A stretch of DNA of 64,000 bases from Fundidesulfovibrio putealis DSM 16056 (GCF_000429325.1 NZ_AUBQ01000003.1:310001-374000), one strand, 5' to 3'. Positions 49,224 through 57,536 are shown, counted from the stretch's first letter. Notes: generated by a model not told the origin, from the letters alone. Translations and numbers: made by a program.

Positions 49224-49254
49224 ATTGGGGGTGTGGCTCTCCGGGAGGTGCACC

Positions 49255-49506
49255 ATGCCTCAGACAACGACACGTGTGAACGTAACTCTTCCCGCCGACC
49301 TGCTTCAAGAACTGGAATCCGTGGTCGGCCCCCGCAAAAAAAGCTCCTTCATCGCCCAGGCGATCGAAGAGAGCCTACTTCGGCTGAAGAAGGAACTGCT
49401 CCTTAAAAAGCTTGAGGAGGGGTACGCAGCAACCAGGGAGGAAGGTTTGGCCCTGTGCAAGGAGTTCGAGGCCGCCGACCTGGAAGGTTGGGATGAGGAG
49501 TATTAA
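49255..49506 (+). CDS. Ribbon-helix-helix antitoxin
   Basis: An 83-residue antitoxin. The N-terminal ribbon-helix-helix DNA-binding domain (about 4-42) shows TTRVNVTLPADLLQELE and FIAQAIEESLLRL. The acidic C-terminal tail (FEAADLEGWDEEY) would wrap the toxin and block it. The ATG at 49255 has GGGAGG seven bases upstream. The coding end overlaps the toxin start by 14 bases, as in MazEF-type pairs, so the two are coupled. It probably represses its own operon at the inverted repeat just upstream. Confidence 0.85.
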   Translation: MPQTTTRVNVTLPADLLQELESVVGPRKKSSFIAQAIEESLLRLKKELLLKKLEEGYAATREEGLALCKEFEAADLEGWDEEY

Positions 49507-49840
49507 GCGCGGCGAAATCTGGCTTGCCGCCCTGGACCCCATCATCGGGCGGGAATTGGCGAAAACGCGACCGGTCGTGGTCGTCTCCAACGATGTCGCC
49601 AACCGTCGTTCCGGCGCATCCACGGTGGTTCCCGTCACCTCGCAGAAGCTTGATAACGTTTGGCCCTACGAGGTGTTCCTTCCCTTAGGGGCAGGGGGGC
49701 TCCCCAAGGACTCCAAGGCAAAGGCCGACCAGATCAGAACGCTGGACCAGTCACGGTTCATTCGCAAACTTGGTCAACTCCCCCCGGACTTGGTCGAATC
49801 GATCGAAGGCGCTGTCCTCATTCATCTTGGAATGGACTGA
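49493..49840 (+). CDS. MazF/PemK-type endoribonuclease toxin
   Basis: A 115-residue mRNA interferase of the MazF/PemK family. Hallmarks are the start IKRGEIWLAALDPIIGRELAKTRP, the strand VVVVSNDVANRRS, VVPVTSQ and the late segment KADQIRTLDQSRFIRKLGQL. It cleaves single-stranded RNA at short motifs when free of antitoxin. The ATG at 49493 lies inside the antitoxin gene. The stop is two bases from the convergent ABC permease gene. The sequence looks full length and intact. Confidence 0.9.
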   Translation: MRSIKRGEIWLAALDPIIGRELAKTRPVVVVSNDVANRRSGASTVVPVTSQKLDNVWPYEVFLPLGAGGLPKDSKAKADQIRTLDQSRFIRKLGQLPPDLVESIEGAVLIHLGMD

Positions 49841-49842
49841 AT

Positions 49843-50628
49843 CTACTTGATCAGCCGCACCCGCATGGCCCGCACGGCCATAGGATAGAACACCGCCGTG
49901 AACGCGGCCAGATAGAGCGCATTCCCCACCACGGACCATCCCGCCTGCCCCAGGCTCACGGCGCGGCAGGCCTGCGTCAGGTGGTACAGCGGCAGAAGCT
50001 GCGCCAGCCCCGAAGCCCAGGCCGGGAGCCCGTCCACCGGGAAGAACGCCCCAGAGAACAGGAACATGGGCGTAACGAACAGGAATATCGGCAGGTTGAA
50101 CATGTCGATGGTGGGCGTTATGCCCGTCAGCCACATGGCCACGCTGCCGAACGCCAGCCCTCCCAGTATCGACAGCGGCACCAGCCACAGCCCCTGGGGC
50201 ATGCTGATCAGCCCGAAGGCCCAGATCACCACTCCCATGAGCAGCGTCCCTACCACGGCCTTGGTGGCTCCCCAGAGGATTTCGGCGGTGATCACGTCCT
50301 CGAGCGAGAGCGGCGTGGCCAGCATGGCGTCGAAGCTCTTCTGGTAATACATGCGCACGAACGAGGCGAAGGTGTTCTCGTAGAAGGACTGCCACATCAC
50401 CGACGCCGCGATGAGACCCGGCGCGATGTAGGCGGTGTAGGCCACCTCCTGCCCGCCGACCTTGAGGCTGCCCACCATGGAGCCCAGGCCCGCGCCAAAG
50501 GCCAGGATGTACAGGGCCGGTTCCGCCAGGGGCGGGATGAAGTTCACCTGCCAGGTGCGGCGGTAGACCATGAGGTTTCGCATCCACACCCGCCACAGCC
50601 GCCAGGAAAGATTCGACAAAAAGCTCAT
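49843..50628 (-). CDS. ABC-2 type exporter permease
   Basis: A 261-residue inner-membrane permease with six predicted helices, of the NodJ-like ABC-2 group. Hallmarks are EPALYILAFGAGLG, the loop RMYYQKSFDAMLATPLSLEDV and the stretch MFLFSGAFFPVDGLPAW. The ATG overlaps the stop of the ATPase gene upstream, so the pair is translationally coupled. Substrate unknown: a lipid, polysaccharide or drug-type compound is typical for this group. Confidence 0.9.
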   Translation of the reverse strand: MSFLSNLSWRLWRVWMRNLMVYRRTWQVNFIPPLAEPALYILAFGAGLGSMVGSLKVGGQEVAYTAYIAPGLIAASVMWQSFYENTFASFVRMYYQKSFDAMLATPLSLEDVITAEILWGATKAVVGTLLMGVVIWAFGLISMPQGLWLVPLSILGGLAFGSVAMWLTGITPTIDMFNLPIFLFVTPMFLFSGAFFPVDGLPAWASGLAQLLPLYHLTQACRAVSLGQAGWSVVGNALYLAAFTAVFYPMAVRAMRVRLIK

Positions 50629-51533
50629 TCGCGCAACTCCCTGCCGGTGAGGCGCAGAAACACGTCTTCCAGGCTTGCGGGTCGGGTTACTGATGGGGAT
50701 TCCGGCAGCGACTGGCGCAAGGCCTCCAGCTCGTCGAAGGTGTCCGCGAACACCAGGAGCCTGCGCCCGAAGTCCTCGAAATCATGCCCGGACGCGGCGA
50801 CCCTGTCCCTGGCCTCGTGGCCGGGGTCCATGATCTCCAGCACCGCGCGCCCCGCGTGGGAGGCGATCATCTCGGCGGGAGTGCCGCGCACAAGCCCGCG
50901 CCCGTGGTCCATGATGAGCAGCTCGTCGCAGAGCGTGGCCGCCTCTTCCATGTAGTGGGTGGTGATGAGGATGGTCAGGCCGCCCTGGCGAAGCTCGTGC
51001 AGGCGGTCCCAGAGCAGATGGCGAGACTGGGGATCAAGTCCGGTGGTGGGCTCGTCCAGGATGAGCAGCTCCGGCCTGTTCACCAGCGAGCGCGCAAGCA
51101 TCAAACGCCGGGCCATGCCGCCCGAGAGGTCGCGCACGCCTGCCTTGGCCTTGGCTTCCAGGGCGAAGAAGGAGAGCAGCTCCCCGGCGCGGCGTCTGGC
51201 CTCGGCGCGGGGAATTGCGAAGTACCCGGCGAACACCAGGAGGTTCTGCTCCACGGTGAGGTCCGGGTCCAGGGCGTTGTCCTGCTGGCAGACCCCGATG
51301 CGCGCGCGTATCTCGCGCCAGCGGGTGGCCACGTCCAGGCCGAAAACGGTGAGCTCCCCGCCCGTCTTGGGCGAGAAACCGTACAACATGCGGATGGTGG
51401 AGGTCTTGCCCGCCCCGTTGGGGCCGAGCAGGCCGAAGGCCTGGCCGCGCGTCACGCGCATGTCCAGCCCGTCCACGGCCATGAACCCGCCGAAGTTTTT
51501 GCGAAGGCCCACGGCCTCTATCACTGCGTCCAT
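50625..51533 (-). CDS. ABC-2 exporter ATP-binding protein
   Basis: A 302-residue nucleotide-binding subunit, NodI-like. Walker A is LLGPNGAGKTSTIRML, the Q-loop VCQQDNAL, the signature LSGGMARRL, Walker B LLILDEPTTGLD and the H-loop TTHYMEEA. The C-terminal 70 residues form the usual accessory domain. The ATG at 51533 gives the standard start; an upstream in-frame ATG at 51572 adds 13 residues without a ribosome-binding site. It pairs with the permease gene that overlaps its end. Confidence 0.92.
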   Translation of the reverse strand: MDAVIEAVGLRKNFGGFMAVDGLDMRVTRGQAFGLLGPNGAGKTSTIRMLYGFSPKTGGELTVFGLDVATRWREIRARIGVCQQDNALDPDLTVEQNLLVFAGYFAIPRAEARRRAGELLSFFALEAKAKAGVRDLSGGMARRLMLARSLVNRPELLILDEPTTGLDPQSRHLLWDRLHELRQGGLTILITTHYMEEAATLCDELLIMDHGRGLVRGTPAEMIASHAGRAVLEIMDPGHEARDRVAASGHDFEDFGRRLLVFADTFDELEALRQSLPESPSVTRPASLEDVFLRLTGRELRE

Positions 51534-51731
51534 CCAGACAGCATAGCGCAAGTGTCTGGACTTCGCCAGCACCCGCCGCGTTCATGCGGGACACATACAA
51601 AGCCGTACACCCGCGCCTGCGTACGGGCGAGGCAGGGGCGCGCTCTTCACGAGGCGGATCTCGTCCCGTGATGCATGTCCGCAACTGTATGAGCATCGCC
51701 GGAACAGGCTGAAGAGGGAAGGCGCTCCGTC

Positions 51732-52364
51732 CTAGCGGGGAATGAATTCGTAGGTCCCGGCGGTGGGGTCGCGGTGCACGCGCAGGTCCGCCTCGCCTTG
51801 TTTGCCGATAAACGGCGCGCTGGCCGCCAGCAGCGACTTGAACACGGTTTCGCGCTGGTCCAGGTGGCCGTGGGCCGTGGCCGTCACCTTCCAGAGAGAG
51901 GGAGTCGCGCGTCCGGCGCGGGCGGCGATGGCGTCCACGGCCTCGATGTCCAGCACGAACAGGTGGTCGAGGCCCATGCCCTGATGCGGAACCTCCTCCC
52001 CCACCAGCCCGAAGCGCAGCGTCATGTAGACGTGGGCCGTGTCCCTGGTCTTGGCCTGGGTGAAGCCCTGGCGGACCAGCTCGGCGGCCAGGGCCCGCGA
52101 ATGCAGCACATAGGCGTGGCTTGTGGTATCCTCGTCCTTCTGGCCGGGCAGGATGGCGAACTCGGTGGGCTCGAAGAGTTCCGGGTCGGCCCGGGCCTCC
52201 ACCCGCACCAGGGAGACGTGCGGCGCGCAGCCGCCAACTGCGAAAGCCACGAGCAGCGCGAAAAGCAATGCAGGCAGAACGACCGCTATGTTGCCTGCAT
52301 TGGAATTCGACGGATGCGGATGATCCTTGTAAGTTTTGTTTCCATTTGCCGCAGATAAGCTCAT
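51732..52364 (-). CDS. Lipoprotein, unknown family
   Basis: A 210-residue protein with a hydrophobic segment (about 27-46) ending in the lipobox-like AFAVGGC, so it is probably a membrane-anchored lipoprotein. The mature part is beta/alpha with TAHVYMTLRFGLVGEE and resembles DUF4136-like lipoproteins weakly. The start is uncertain: the ATG at 52364 gives a signal preceded by 25 polar residues, and a longer frame reaches 52478. It is divergent from cheD with a palindrome between. No function can be named. Confidence 0.6.
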   Translation of the reverse strand: MSLSAANGNKTYKDHPHPSNSNAGNIAVVLPALLFALLVAFAVGGCAPHVSLVRVEARADPELFEPTEFAILPGQKDEDTTSHAYVLHSRALAAELVRQGFTQAKTRDTAHVYMTLRFGLVGEEVPHQGMGLDHLFVLDIEAVDAIAARAGRATPSLWKVTATAHGHLDQRETVFKSLLAASAPFIGKQGEADLRVHRDPTAGTYEFIPR

Positions 52365-52458
52365 AAAGACAGTTGGCCCGAAGGGGACGGGCGCGTCAAG
52401 AGCGTTGTCCCTCGCCGGGGATGGTGCTAACAAGCCAAACAGCGTGAAATGATATTTT

Positions 52459-52475
52459 TTCGTAATTTTTACGAA
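52459..52475. promoter_or_regulatory. TTCGTAA/TTACGAA palindrome upstream of cheD
   Basis: Seven-base arms with a TTT spacer in the divergent gap between the lipoprotein gene and cheD. Likely a regulator-binding site; no regulator gene is adjacent. Confidence 0.4.
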
Positions 52476-52518
52476 CATGCGTTGTCAGCCCAGGCCTCCG
52501 CCTCAAGGAGCGGAAACC

Positions 52519-53061
52519 ATGAAGGATATCCGGCACCGCCACCCCGAATGCCAATACGCTTACCTCAAGGTGTCCGAGGGGGGGGTCTATCTGGAGCCGA
52601 CGCTGGCGCTGACGGTCCTGGGCTCGTGCCTGGGGGGCGTGTTCTATTCCCGCGCGAAAAGGATCGGGGCGTTCTTCCACGCCTTCCTGCCCTGCCAGGA
52701 CGACTGGCAGAGCGTGCGGACCTTCACGGTGTACACGTTCGTGGACACGGCCATCGCCCATGTGCTGGATCGGTTCGAGCAGCTGGGCGTGCGTCCGGCC
52801 ACCCTGGAGATAAGCCTGGTGGGCGGAGCCAACGGCCTGGTGGACGAGAACAGCGGCGTGGGCCGCAAGAACGTGGCGGCGGCGCTGGAGACTCTGGGCA
52901 GACGCCGCCTGCATCCGGGCTTCATGGACGTGGGTGGCGATAAGGGCCGCAGAGTCGCCTTTGTCTCGTCTACGGGGGAGTTGCAGGTCACCAAGCTCAC
53001 GGGCATCGCGCCGCAGAAGCTGGACAGGTCGGCCCTGCGAGGACGCGTGACGGCGAAATAG
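52519..53061 (+). CDS. cheD: Chemoreceptor glutamine deamidase CheD
   Basis: A 180-residue chemotaxis enzyme that deamidates receptor glutamines and can bind CheC. The catalytic cysteine is Cys37 in LGSCLGGVF, with histidine 54 in AFFHAFLP. The later segment LVGGANGLVDENSGVGRKN matches the CheD fold. The ATG at 52519 has AAGGAGCGG upstream; an ATG at 52477 would overlap the palindrome region. It stands alone without other che genes. Presence of CheD implies a motile cell with methyl-accepting receptors. Confidence 0.9.
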   Translation: MKDIRHRHPECQYAYLKVSEGGVYLEPTLALTVLGSCLGGVFYSRAKRIGAFFHAFLPCQDDWQSVRTFTVYTFVDTAIAHVLDRFEQLGVRPATLEISLVGGANGLVDENSGVGRKNVAAALETLGRRRLHPGFMDVGGDKGRRVAFVSSTGELQVTKLTGIAPQKLDRSALRGRVTAK

Positions 53062-53165
53062 TCCGCGTCAGGACTCGCCTCCCGGAATTTCTTCCGCAAG
53101 GCGCGCGTGTTCAGATGTCCGCTGGTGGGAACAGGGCGGTTGCCCCGGCAATCGGCGAAGGCTGC

Positions 53166-53573
53166 TCAGCGTTCCTTGACCAGGGCGTCCGTGGAGCGTG
53201 CGTCCTCGATGACGCCGTCGGCGAAGGCGCGCTTGTTGGGGTAGACCATGGCGTCGATGAAGGCTGCCGCGCCGTCCAGGTCTTCGGTGACGTGGATGTG
53301 GACCTGCCTGCCGGAGAGGTGCTCGTTGTTGTGGTGGTGGATCTGGTAATAGATCAGGTAGCGGGTGCGGGTCCTGAAAATCGCGATGGTTTCCAGCAGG
53401 GTCTTGTCCTGCGCGGAGACCTCCAGCGCGTCGCCCTCGGCGTGGTAGAAGCCCAGGAGCCTGCCCCGGAAGGACAGCGTGCGCTCCCCGCGCGCCAGGC
53501 TGTAATTGCGAAGTTTTCCCAGCTTGGTGGAATTGATGTCTTTTTCTTTCAGTGTGCGCAGAAAGCCAAACAT
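53166..53573 (-). CDS. Hypothetical protein
   Basis: A 135-residue protein with a basic N-terminus, then alternating beta strands (RTLSFRGRLLGFYHAEGDAL, RYLIYYQIHHHNNEHLSG, VHIHVTEDLDGA) and an alpha-helical end. The His-rich segment YYQIHHHNNEHL could bind metal or be structural. There is no signal peptide or membrane helix. The ATG at 53573 has GGAG upstream. It is convergent with cheD. No family was recognised, though codon use fits the host, so it is probably a genuine gene. Confidence 0.65.
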   Translation of the reverse strand: MFGFLRTLKEKDINSTKLGKLRNYSLARGERTLSFRGRLLGFYHAEGDALEVSAQDKTLLETIAIFRTRTRYLIYYQIHHHNNEHLSGRQVHIHVTEDLDGAAAFIDAMVYPNKRAFADGVIEDARSTDALVKER

Positions 53574-53643
53574 TGAGATGCTCCGATATGCTCCCGGCAG
53601 GATCGCTTCGGCATCCTGTCAGGGGGAAGCCTTTCTAGCGCGT

Positions 53644-53685
53644 GCGGCCTTTCATGGCAAGGCCGCCCTGGGGCTTGCCAAGCCC
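53644..53685. other. Two hairpins in the leader of a small gene
   Basis: GCGGCCTT/AAGGCCGC (53644-53666, seven-base loop) and GGGCTTG/CAAGCCC (53671-53685) lie between the divergent genes at 53573 and 53729. No T-run follows. They may be leader RNA structures or operators. Confidence 0.35.
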
Positions 53686-53728
53686 GTGCCGATGGGGAAT
53701 TATCGCACGACTTGACTCGGAGAGGACC

Positions 53729-53932
53729 ATGAAGGTTGAAGAAGTCACCAGCACGACGCTGGATGCGCGCATGCACATCGCCGATCGGGCGAACGAGAAT
53801 ATCGCCAAGGCCCAGGCCGACAGCTTCAGGGCTGCGGCTGCCGCGCCGGTGGTCTCCGCCGTTCTGGAGCAGGCGGCGGGAACTCCTGCCGAACAGTCCG
53901 AGAAGGGCCGGATTGTCCGGACCGTGGCCTGA
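53729..53932 (+). CDS. Small acidic/alanine-rich protein, unknown
   Basis: A 67-residue soluble protein rich in Ala and Glu (DRANENIAKAQADSFRAAAAAP), probably helical. The ATG at 53729 is preceded by GGAGAGGACC, a good ribosome-binding site. It has no signal peptide, cysteine or known motif. Codon use suits the genome, and the leader holds two hairpins. Likely a real small gene; function unknown. Confidence 0.5.
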   Translation: MKVEEVTSTTLDARMHIADRANENIAKAQADSFRAAAAAPVVSAVLEQAAGTPAEQSEKGRIVRTVA

Positions 53933-53946
53933 CGCCTCGTGCGGCG

Positions 53947-53978
53947 TCCTCATAATAAACATATACTTGTTATGAGGA
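53947..53978. promoter_or_regulatory. TCCTCATAA/TTATGAGGA inverted repeat before adaptor gene
   Basis: Nine-base perfect arms with a 14-base AT-rich loop, between the small gene and the efflux adaptor. No T-run follows the right arm, so an operator is more likely than a terminator. Confidence 0.45.
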
Positions 53979-54015
53979 TACTTGTTTGAATGTATTGTTT
54001 TCATTTCTGAAGAGC

Positions 54016-55245
54016 ATGTCCTTCACGTGCGCGACATCCGCGCGCATCCCGTACCGACCGTTCCTGTTTCTTCTGCTCGTCCTGGCTGCGTCCTGCGGTT
54101 CCGAGGCGGAGGCCCCGCGCGGCCCCAAGGTCCTGGAGTGGGGCGAGGCCGGGCCGGGCGACGTGGTGCGCGTGGTGGAGGCCCAGGGCGTGATCCGGGC
54201 CAGGGACAAGGCCTTCATCCGGGTGGGCAGCCGCCTGAAGGGCCAGATCCTCAAGATGCACGTGCGCACCGGGGACGTGGTGCGGGCCGGGCAGCTGCTG
54301 GCCGAGCTGGACGACCGCGAACTCCAGACCCAGCGCAGGCAGGCCCAGGCCAGGCTGGACGCCGCACGCAACGAACTGGCCCGCATCGAGGCCCAGAGGC
54401 CCAGGCGCCTGGAAGAGGCCAGGGCCTCCCTGAGCGCGGAGCAGGGCAAGAACGAATACGCCCAGGGACTTAACCGCCGTCGCCAGACCCTGCGCGACTC
54501 CAGCCACATCCCCCAGTCCGACCTGGACCTCGCCCAGCGCGACGCCAAGTCCTCCGCCCAGTCTGTCGTTCAGGGCCGCGCGGTCCTGGGGCGCATCGAG
54601 AAGGAGTTCCAACACGACCAGGAGCGCGCCGCCAAAGCCGTGGACGAGGCCCAGGCAGCCGTGGCCCAGGTGGACGCCTTCCTGTCCATGACCCGCGTGG
54701 AAAGCCCCATGGACGCCATCGTCGGCCAGGTGCTCACCCAGGAGGGGGAGCTGGTTGTGGCCGAGGTGGAGACGGTGAAGATCCTGACGCTCATCGACCC
54801 CAGGCTCCTGGAACTCTGGATCTACATCAACGAGGCCGACGCCGCCGGGGTGCGTCCCGGCATGCCGGTGCGGTTCTTCATGCCCTCGCAGAAGCAGCAG
54901 GTGATGCTGGCCAAGGTGGAGCGCGTCTCGCCCGTGCCCGAACCTGTGGACAAGGTGCTCTACTATCCGGCCGTGGCCCTTCTGGGCGAGCAGGCCGGGC
55001 TGCTCCTGCGACCAGAGATGAACGTGCAGTGCTTCGTGCAGGTGGAGAACCTGACCGGGGTGCTCTCGGTGCCCAACGAGGCCGTGGTGGCCCAGGGCGG
55101 CAAGCGCCGGGTATACGTGGACGACGGGCGCGGCGCAGCGGTCGAGGTGCGGCCGGTGTTCGGGGTGCGCGGCTTGCAGCGCACGCAGGTGCTCTCCGGT
55201 CTGGACGCGGGCGCGCGCGTGGCCGTGAAGTTCGCCGGGCGCTAG
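54016..55245 (+). CDS. Efflux periplasmic adaptor lipoprotein (HlyD/RND family)
   Basis: A 409-residue membrane-fusion protein. The signal ends in the lipobox-like VLAASCGS (about residue 27), predicting a lipid anchor. Lipoyl and barrel domains surround a long coiled-coil hairpin (about 90-205, QRRQAQARLDAARNELARIEAQ), followed by the beta-barrel domain with LWIYINEADAAGVRPGMPV. The ATG at 54016 is preferred to a TTG at 53986. No RND pump, ABC permease or outer-membrane channel gene is adjacent, so its partner is elsewhere. Confidence 0.85.
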   Translation: MSFTCATSARIPYRPFLFLLLVLAASCGSEAEAPRGPKVLEWGEAGPGDVVRVVEAQGVIRARDKAFIRVGSRLKGQILKMHVRTGDVVRAGQLLAELDDRELQTQRRQAQARLDAARNELARIEAQRPRRLEEARASLSAEQGKNEYAQGLNRRRQTLRDSSHIPQSDLDLAQRDAKSSAQSVVQGRAVLGRIEKEFQHDQERAAKAVDEAQAAVAQVDAFLSMTRVESPMDAIVGQVLTQEGELVVAEVETVKILTLIDPRLLELWIYINEADAAGVRPGMPVRFFMPSQKQQVMLAKVERVSPVPEPVDKVLYYPAVALLGEQAGLLLRPEMNVQCFVQVENLTGVLSVPNEAVVAQGGKRRVYVDDGRGAAVEVRPVFGVRGLQRTQVLSGLDAGARVAVKFAGR

Positions 55246-55274
55246 GCCTGGGGCCTCATCACCCTGAGAGTTGG

Positions 55275-55300
55275 GCCGCCCTGGCGGCGGCTGGTGTTTT
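55275..55300 (+). terminator. Possible weak terminator after adaptor gene
   Basis: GCCGCC (55275-55280) and GGCGGC (55286-55291) form a six-base stem, followed by TGGTGTTTT. The T-run is offset from the stem by five bases. Confidence 0.3.
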
Positions 55301-55414
55301 GTGTCAGAATGCCAGCAAGGCCGAGCGACTGGACTCGATCGTCCGACTTGTGCCATGAATTTCTTTTCCCGGTCGTTCGACACGTTCTTGGATTCATAAC
55401 CCGGCGAGGTGACC

Positions 55415-56293
55415 ATGTTCGATTCCCTGGAGAGTGAACAGAAGCGGGCGCTGCGCAAGATGGCCGATCTGCGCAAGAAGCCCCATATTCCGGCCCAGCT
55501 TCTCACTCTGGTGGAAATAGTGATGAATCTGCAGAACGAAGCCCGCGCGAACGCTCCCGCCGTGGAGGCTCCGCGAGAGCTGCTGGCCACCGTGGATCAG
55601 GTGTTGCAAGGTGCGCCCCTGCTGGCGCGCGAAGCTTTCGTCTGCGACAGGGAGCAGGCGGCGGGCATTTACGGACGCCTGACAGAGGCGCTCTCCGGCA
55701 TGGGCGGCCCCATGGCCCAGGCCGCCGGGCTGGTGCGGGAGCAGGGCGACCAGCTGATGCGCGACGCTTTCGACGCCTTCATCAAAAACGACGCGGGCTT
55801 TTTCGCCGAGTTCGCCAAGCGCACCCCCAACGCGCCCAGGACGCTCAACTTTCTGGCCCAGTCCAGCCTGACGCCGGGCATCATGGCCCTGGCCGAGTCC
55901 ATTTCCAAACTGCTGCCGGAAAACCGGACCTGGGATCAGGGAACCTGCCCGCTGTGCGGCAGCCTGCCGTTTCATTCCTCCCTGGTGACCAAGGAAGGCG
56001 TGCGGGTGAACTCCTGCTCCTTCTGCCGGGCCGACTACCGCTCCTTCCGCCTGCAATGCGTTTACTGCCAGGAGCGAGACGCCCAGAAGCTCCCCTTCTT
56101 CACCGCCGACGAGGAGCCAGGCTACCGGGTGGACGCCTGCACCAGTTGCATGGGCTACATCAAGACCACGGATTTCCGCGAATTCGACCGCCCGAGCCTT
56201 CCGGCCCTGGATGATCTGGAGTCGCTGGCCTTGGACATCCTGGCAGTGAAGAAGGGCTTCATCCGGCCTACCGCCTCGGCCTGGGGGTTTTAA
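55415..56293 (+). CDS. fdhE: Formate dehydrogenase accessory protein FdhE
   Basis: A 292-residue FdhE-family protein required for active formate dehydrogenase; it binds the catalytic subunit before export. The N-terminal half is helical (1-160). The C-terminal half has rubredoxin-like CxxC motifs: CPLCG, CSFCR, CVYCQ and CTSCM, which bind iron or zinc. The ATG at 55415 follows GAGG; a GTG at 55409 is in frame. Formate dehydrogenase genes lie at the right edge of the window, about 7 kb away, in the opposite direction. Confidence 0.9.
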   Translation: MFDSLESEQKRALRKMADLRKKPHIPAQLLTLVEIVMNLQNEARANAPAVEAPRELLATVDQVLQGAPLLAREAFVCDREQAAGIYGRLTEALSGMGGPMAQAAGLVREQGDQLMRDAFDAFIKNDAGFFAEFAKRTPNAPRTLNFLAQSSLTPGIMALAESISKLLPENRTWDQGTCPLCGSLPFHSSLVTKEGVRVNSCSFCRADYRSFRLQCVYCQERDAQKLPFFTADEEPGYRVDACTSCMGYIKTTDFREFDRPSLPALDDLESLALDILAVKKGFIRPTASAWGF

Positions 56294-56377
56294 GACTCGC
56301 GAAACCGTCCGGGATGCTTCGGGTATCCCCTTGATGCGCCGGGCCTGCCGGTTTATGTGGTGTGCGAGGATGAAGCC

Positions 56378-57256
56378 ATGATCGAACGTCCAGCCACACC
56401 GCAGGAGACCGGCCTGTCCGGCGCGTTGCACGCAGGAGGCGCGTCAGCCTCCGGAGGGTACTCCGGGCTGTCGGAGTCCGAGGCGCGCGAGCTGGTGGCC
56501 GCCATCTGCCGCGACATCGGGGCCGCCGGATGCCCGCGTTGCCGGGCGGAGAAGGTGTACCGGCTGGGGTCGGGCCGGATGCGCTGCGGCGCGTGCGGCT
56601 ACACCTTCCAGGAGCTCACCGGGCGGTTCATGGGCATCGGCGGGCTGACCTGCGCCAAGTGGCTGGACCTTCTGGCCCTGTTCGCGGAGGAAACCCCGGT
56701 CAAGGAGGCAGCCCAAGCCTTGGGCGTGGCCTACAACACGGTCTACAAGGCCATGGACGCCCTGCGCCTGGCCATCCTGGCCCAGGCCATCGACGCCCGG
56801 CAGATCCGCAAGGCGCTTTCTCCTGGGAGGCCGGGTTCCTGGCCGCCGGTCTTCGGCATCATGGAGAATGAGAACTGGGTGTTCGTGGACCTGGTGCCGG
56901 ATGTGGACGCGGCGGACCTGACGCTTTTCAAACTGCATTTTCGCCTGAAGACCTCGCGGGTGGGCTCGGTTGTCTATACCGGCCCCATGCGGGGGTATCT
57001 GGGGCTGGTGTGCTGCGGCGGGCCGGAGTGGATCACCCAGGCGCTGCGCGCCAAGGACGAGAACATGCCGCTCGATGCGGACGGCGGGTTCTGGGCCTTT
57101 CTGAAAACTCGTCTGGGCCGCCTGCAAGGCGTCTCGGCCGAGAAGTTCCCGCTGTACCTCAAGGAAATGGAATTTCGCTGGAACCACCGCGACCATGACA
57201 TGCAGGACGAACTGACCCGCATCGCCCTGGCGTTCCGCCCCCTCGACGAGTGCTGA
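56378..57256 (+). CDS. Domesticated IS1595/ISXO2-like transposase-derived protein
   Basis: A 292-residue protein with a zinc ribbon (Cys52, 55, 70, 73), a helix-turn-helix-like region (VKEAAQALGVAYNTVYKAMDAL) and a domain resembling the ISXO2-type integrase fold of IS1595 transposases. Alignment by eye places the usual acidic residues at VYTG (normally VYTD), in the region FGIMENEN where the first acidic motif should be, and at DGGFWAFLKTRL (normally xIESFWSLLKR), so the catalytic set looks lost. The end EFRWNHRDHD is kept. The ATG at 56378 has GAGG. No flanking inverted repeats were found. It lies 84 bases after fdhE on the same strand. A DNA-binding regulator role is inferred. Confidence 0.7.
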   Translation: MIERPATPQETGLSGALHAGGASASGGYSGLSESEARELVAAICRDIGAAGCPRCRAEKVYRLGSGRMRCGACGYTFQELTGRFMGIGGLTCAKWLDLLALFAEETPVKEAAQALGVAYNTVYKAMDALRLAILAQAIDARQIRKALSPGRPGSWPPVFGIMENENWVFVDLVPDVDAADLTLFKLHFRLKTSRVGSVVYTGPMRGYLGLVCCGGPEWITQALRAKDENMPLDADGGFWAFLKTRLGRLQGVSAEKFPLYLKEMEFRWNHRDHDMQDELTRIALAFRPLDEC

Positions 57257-57318
57257 GCGCGCCGCGTTTTTCCCCACCCCCGCGCCATCTCTTCAAAATC
57301 ACGACCACTACGAACCCG

Positions 57319-57371
57319 TAAGGGTGTCCAGAGGGCGGAGCCCTTTGGCCGCCGGAGGCCATCTTCCAACA
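57319..57371. repeat. REP-like intergenic repeat element
   Basis: The sequence around 57319-57371 contains two short hairpins (AGGGCGGAGCCCT and GGCCGCCGGAGGCC). This combination is a common dispersed intergenic motif in Desulfovibrio and some other bacteria as I recall; copy number in this genome could not be tested here. Only one copy was seen in the window. Confidence 0.45.
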
Positions 57372-57454
57372 AACACCCCCTCTCGTCCTGGGCTACCCCC
57401 CCATTCTCCTATCCTCACGTTTCAGCCTCACGCCTCACTCCCCCGGCAAAAAAG

Positions 57455-57494
57455 AAAAAACGGCCCATCCTCCCGAAGGAGTGGGCCGTTTCCA
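57455..57494 (-). terminator. Intrinsic terminator of the RRM gene
   Basis: On the minus strand AAACGGCCCA (57483-57492 complement) pairs with the arm near 57460-57469, extended by CTCC/GGAG around loop TTCG, and is followed by a T-rich run. It lies just after the RRM gene. Confidence 0.85.
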
Positions 57495-57536
57495 ATGTGT
57501 TCAAACAGAACAGCGAAGCGCGTTGCGCTTCTCCTG

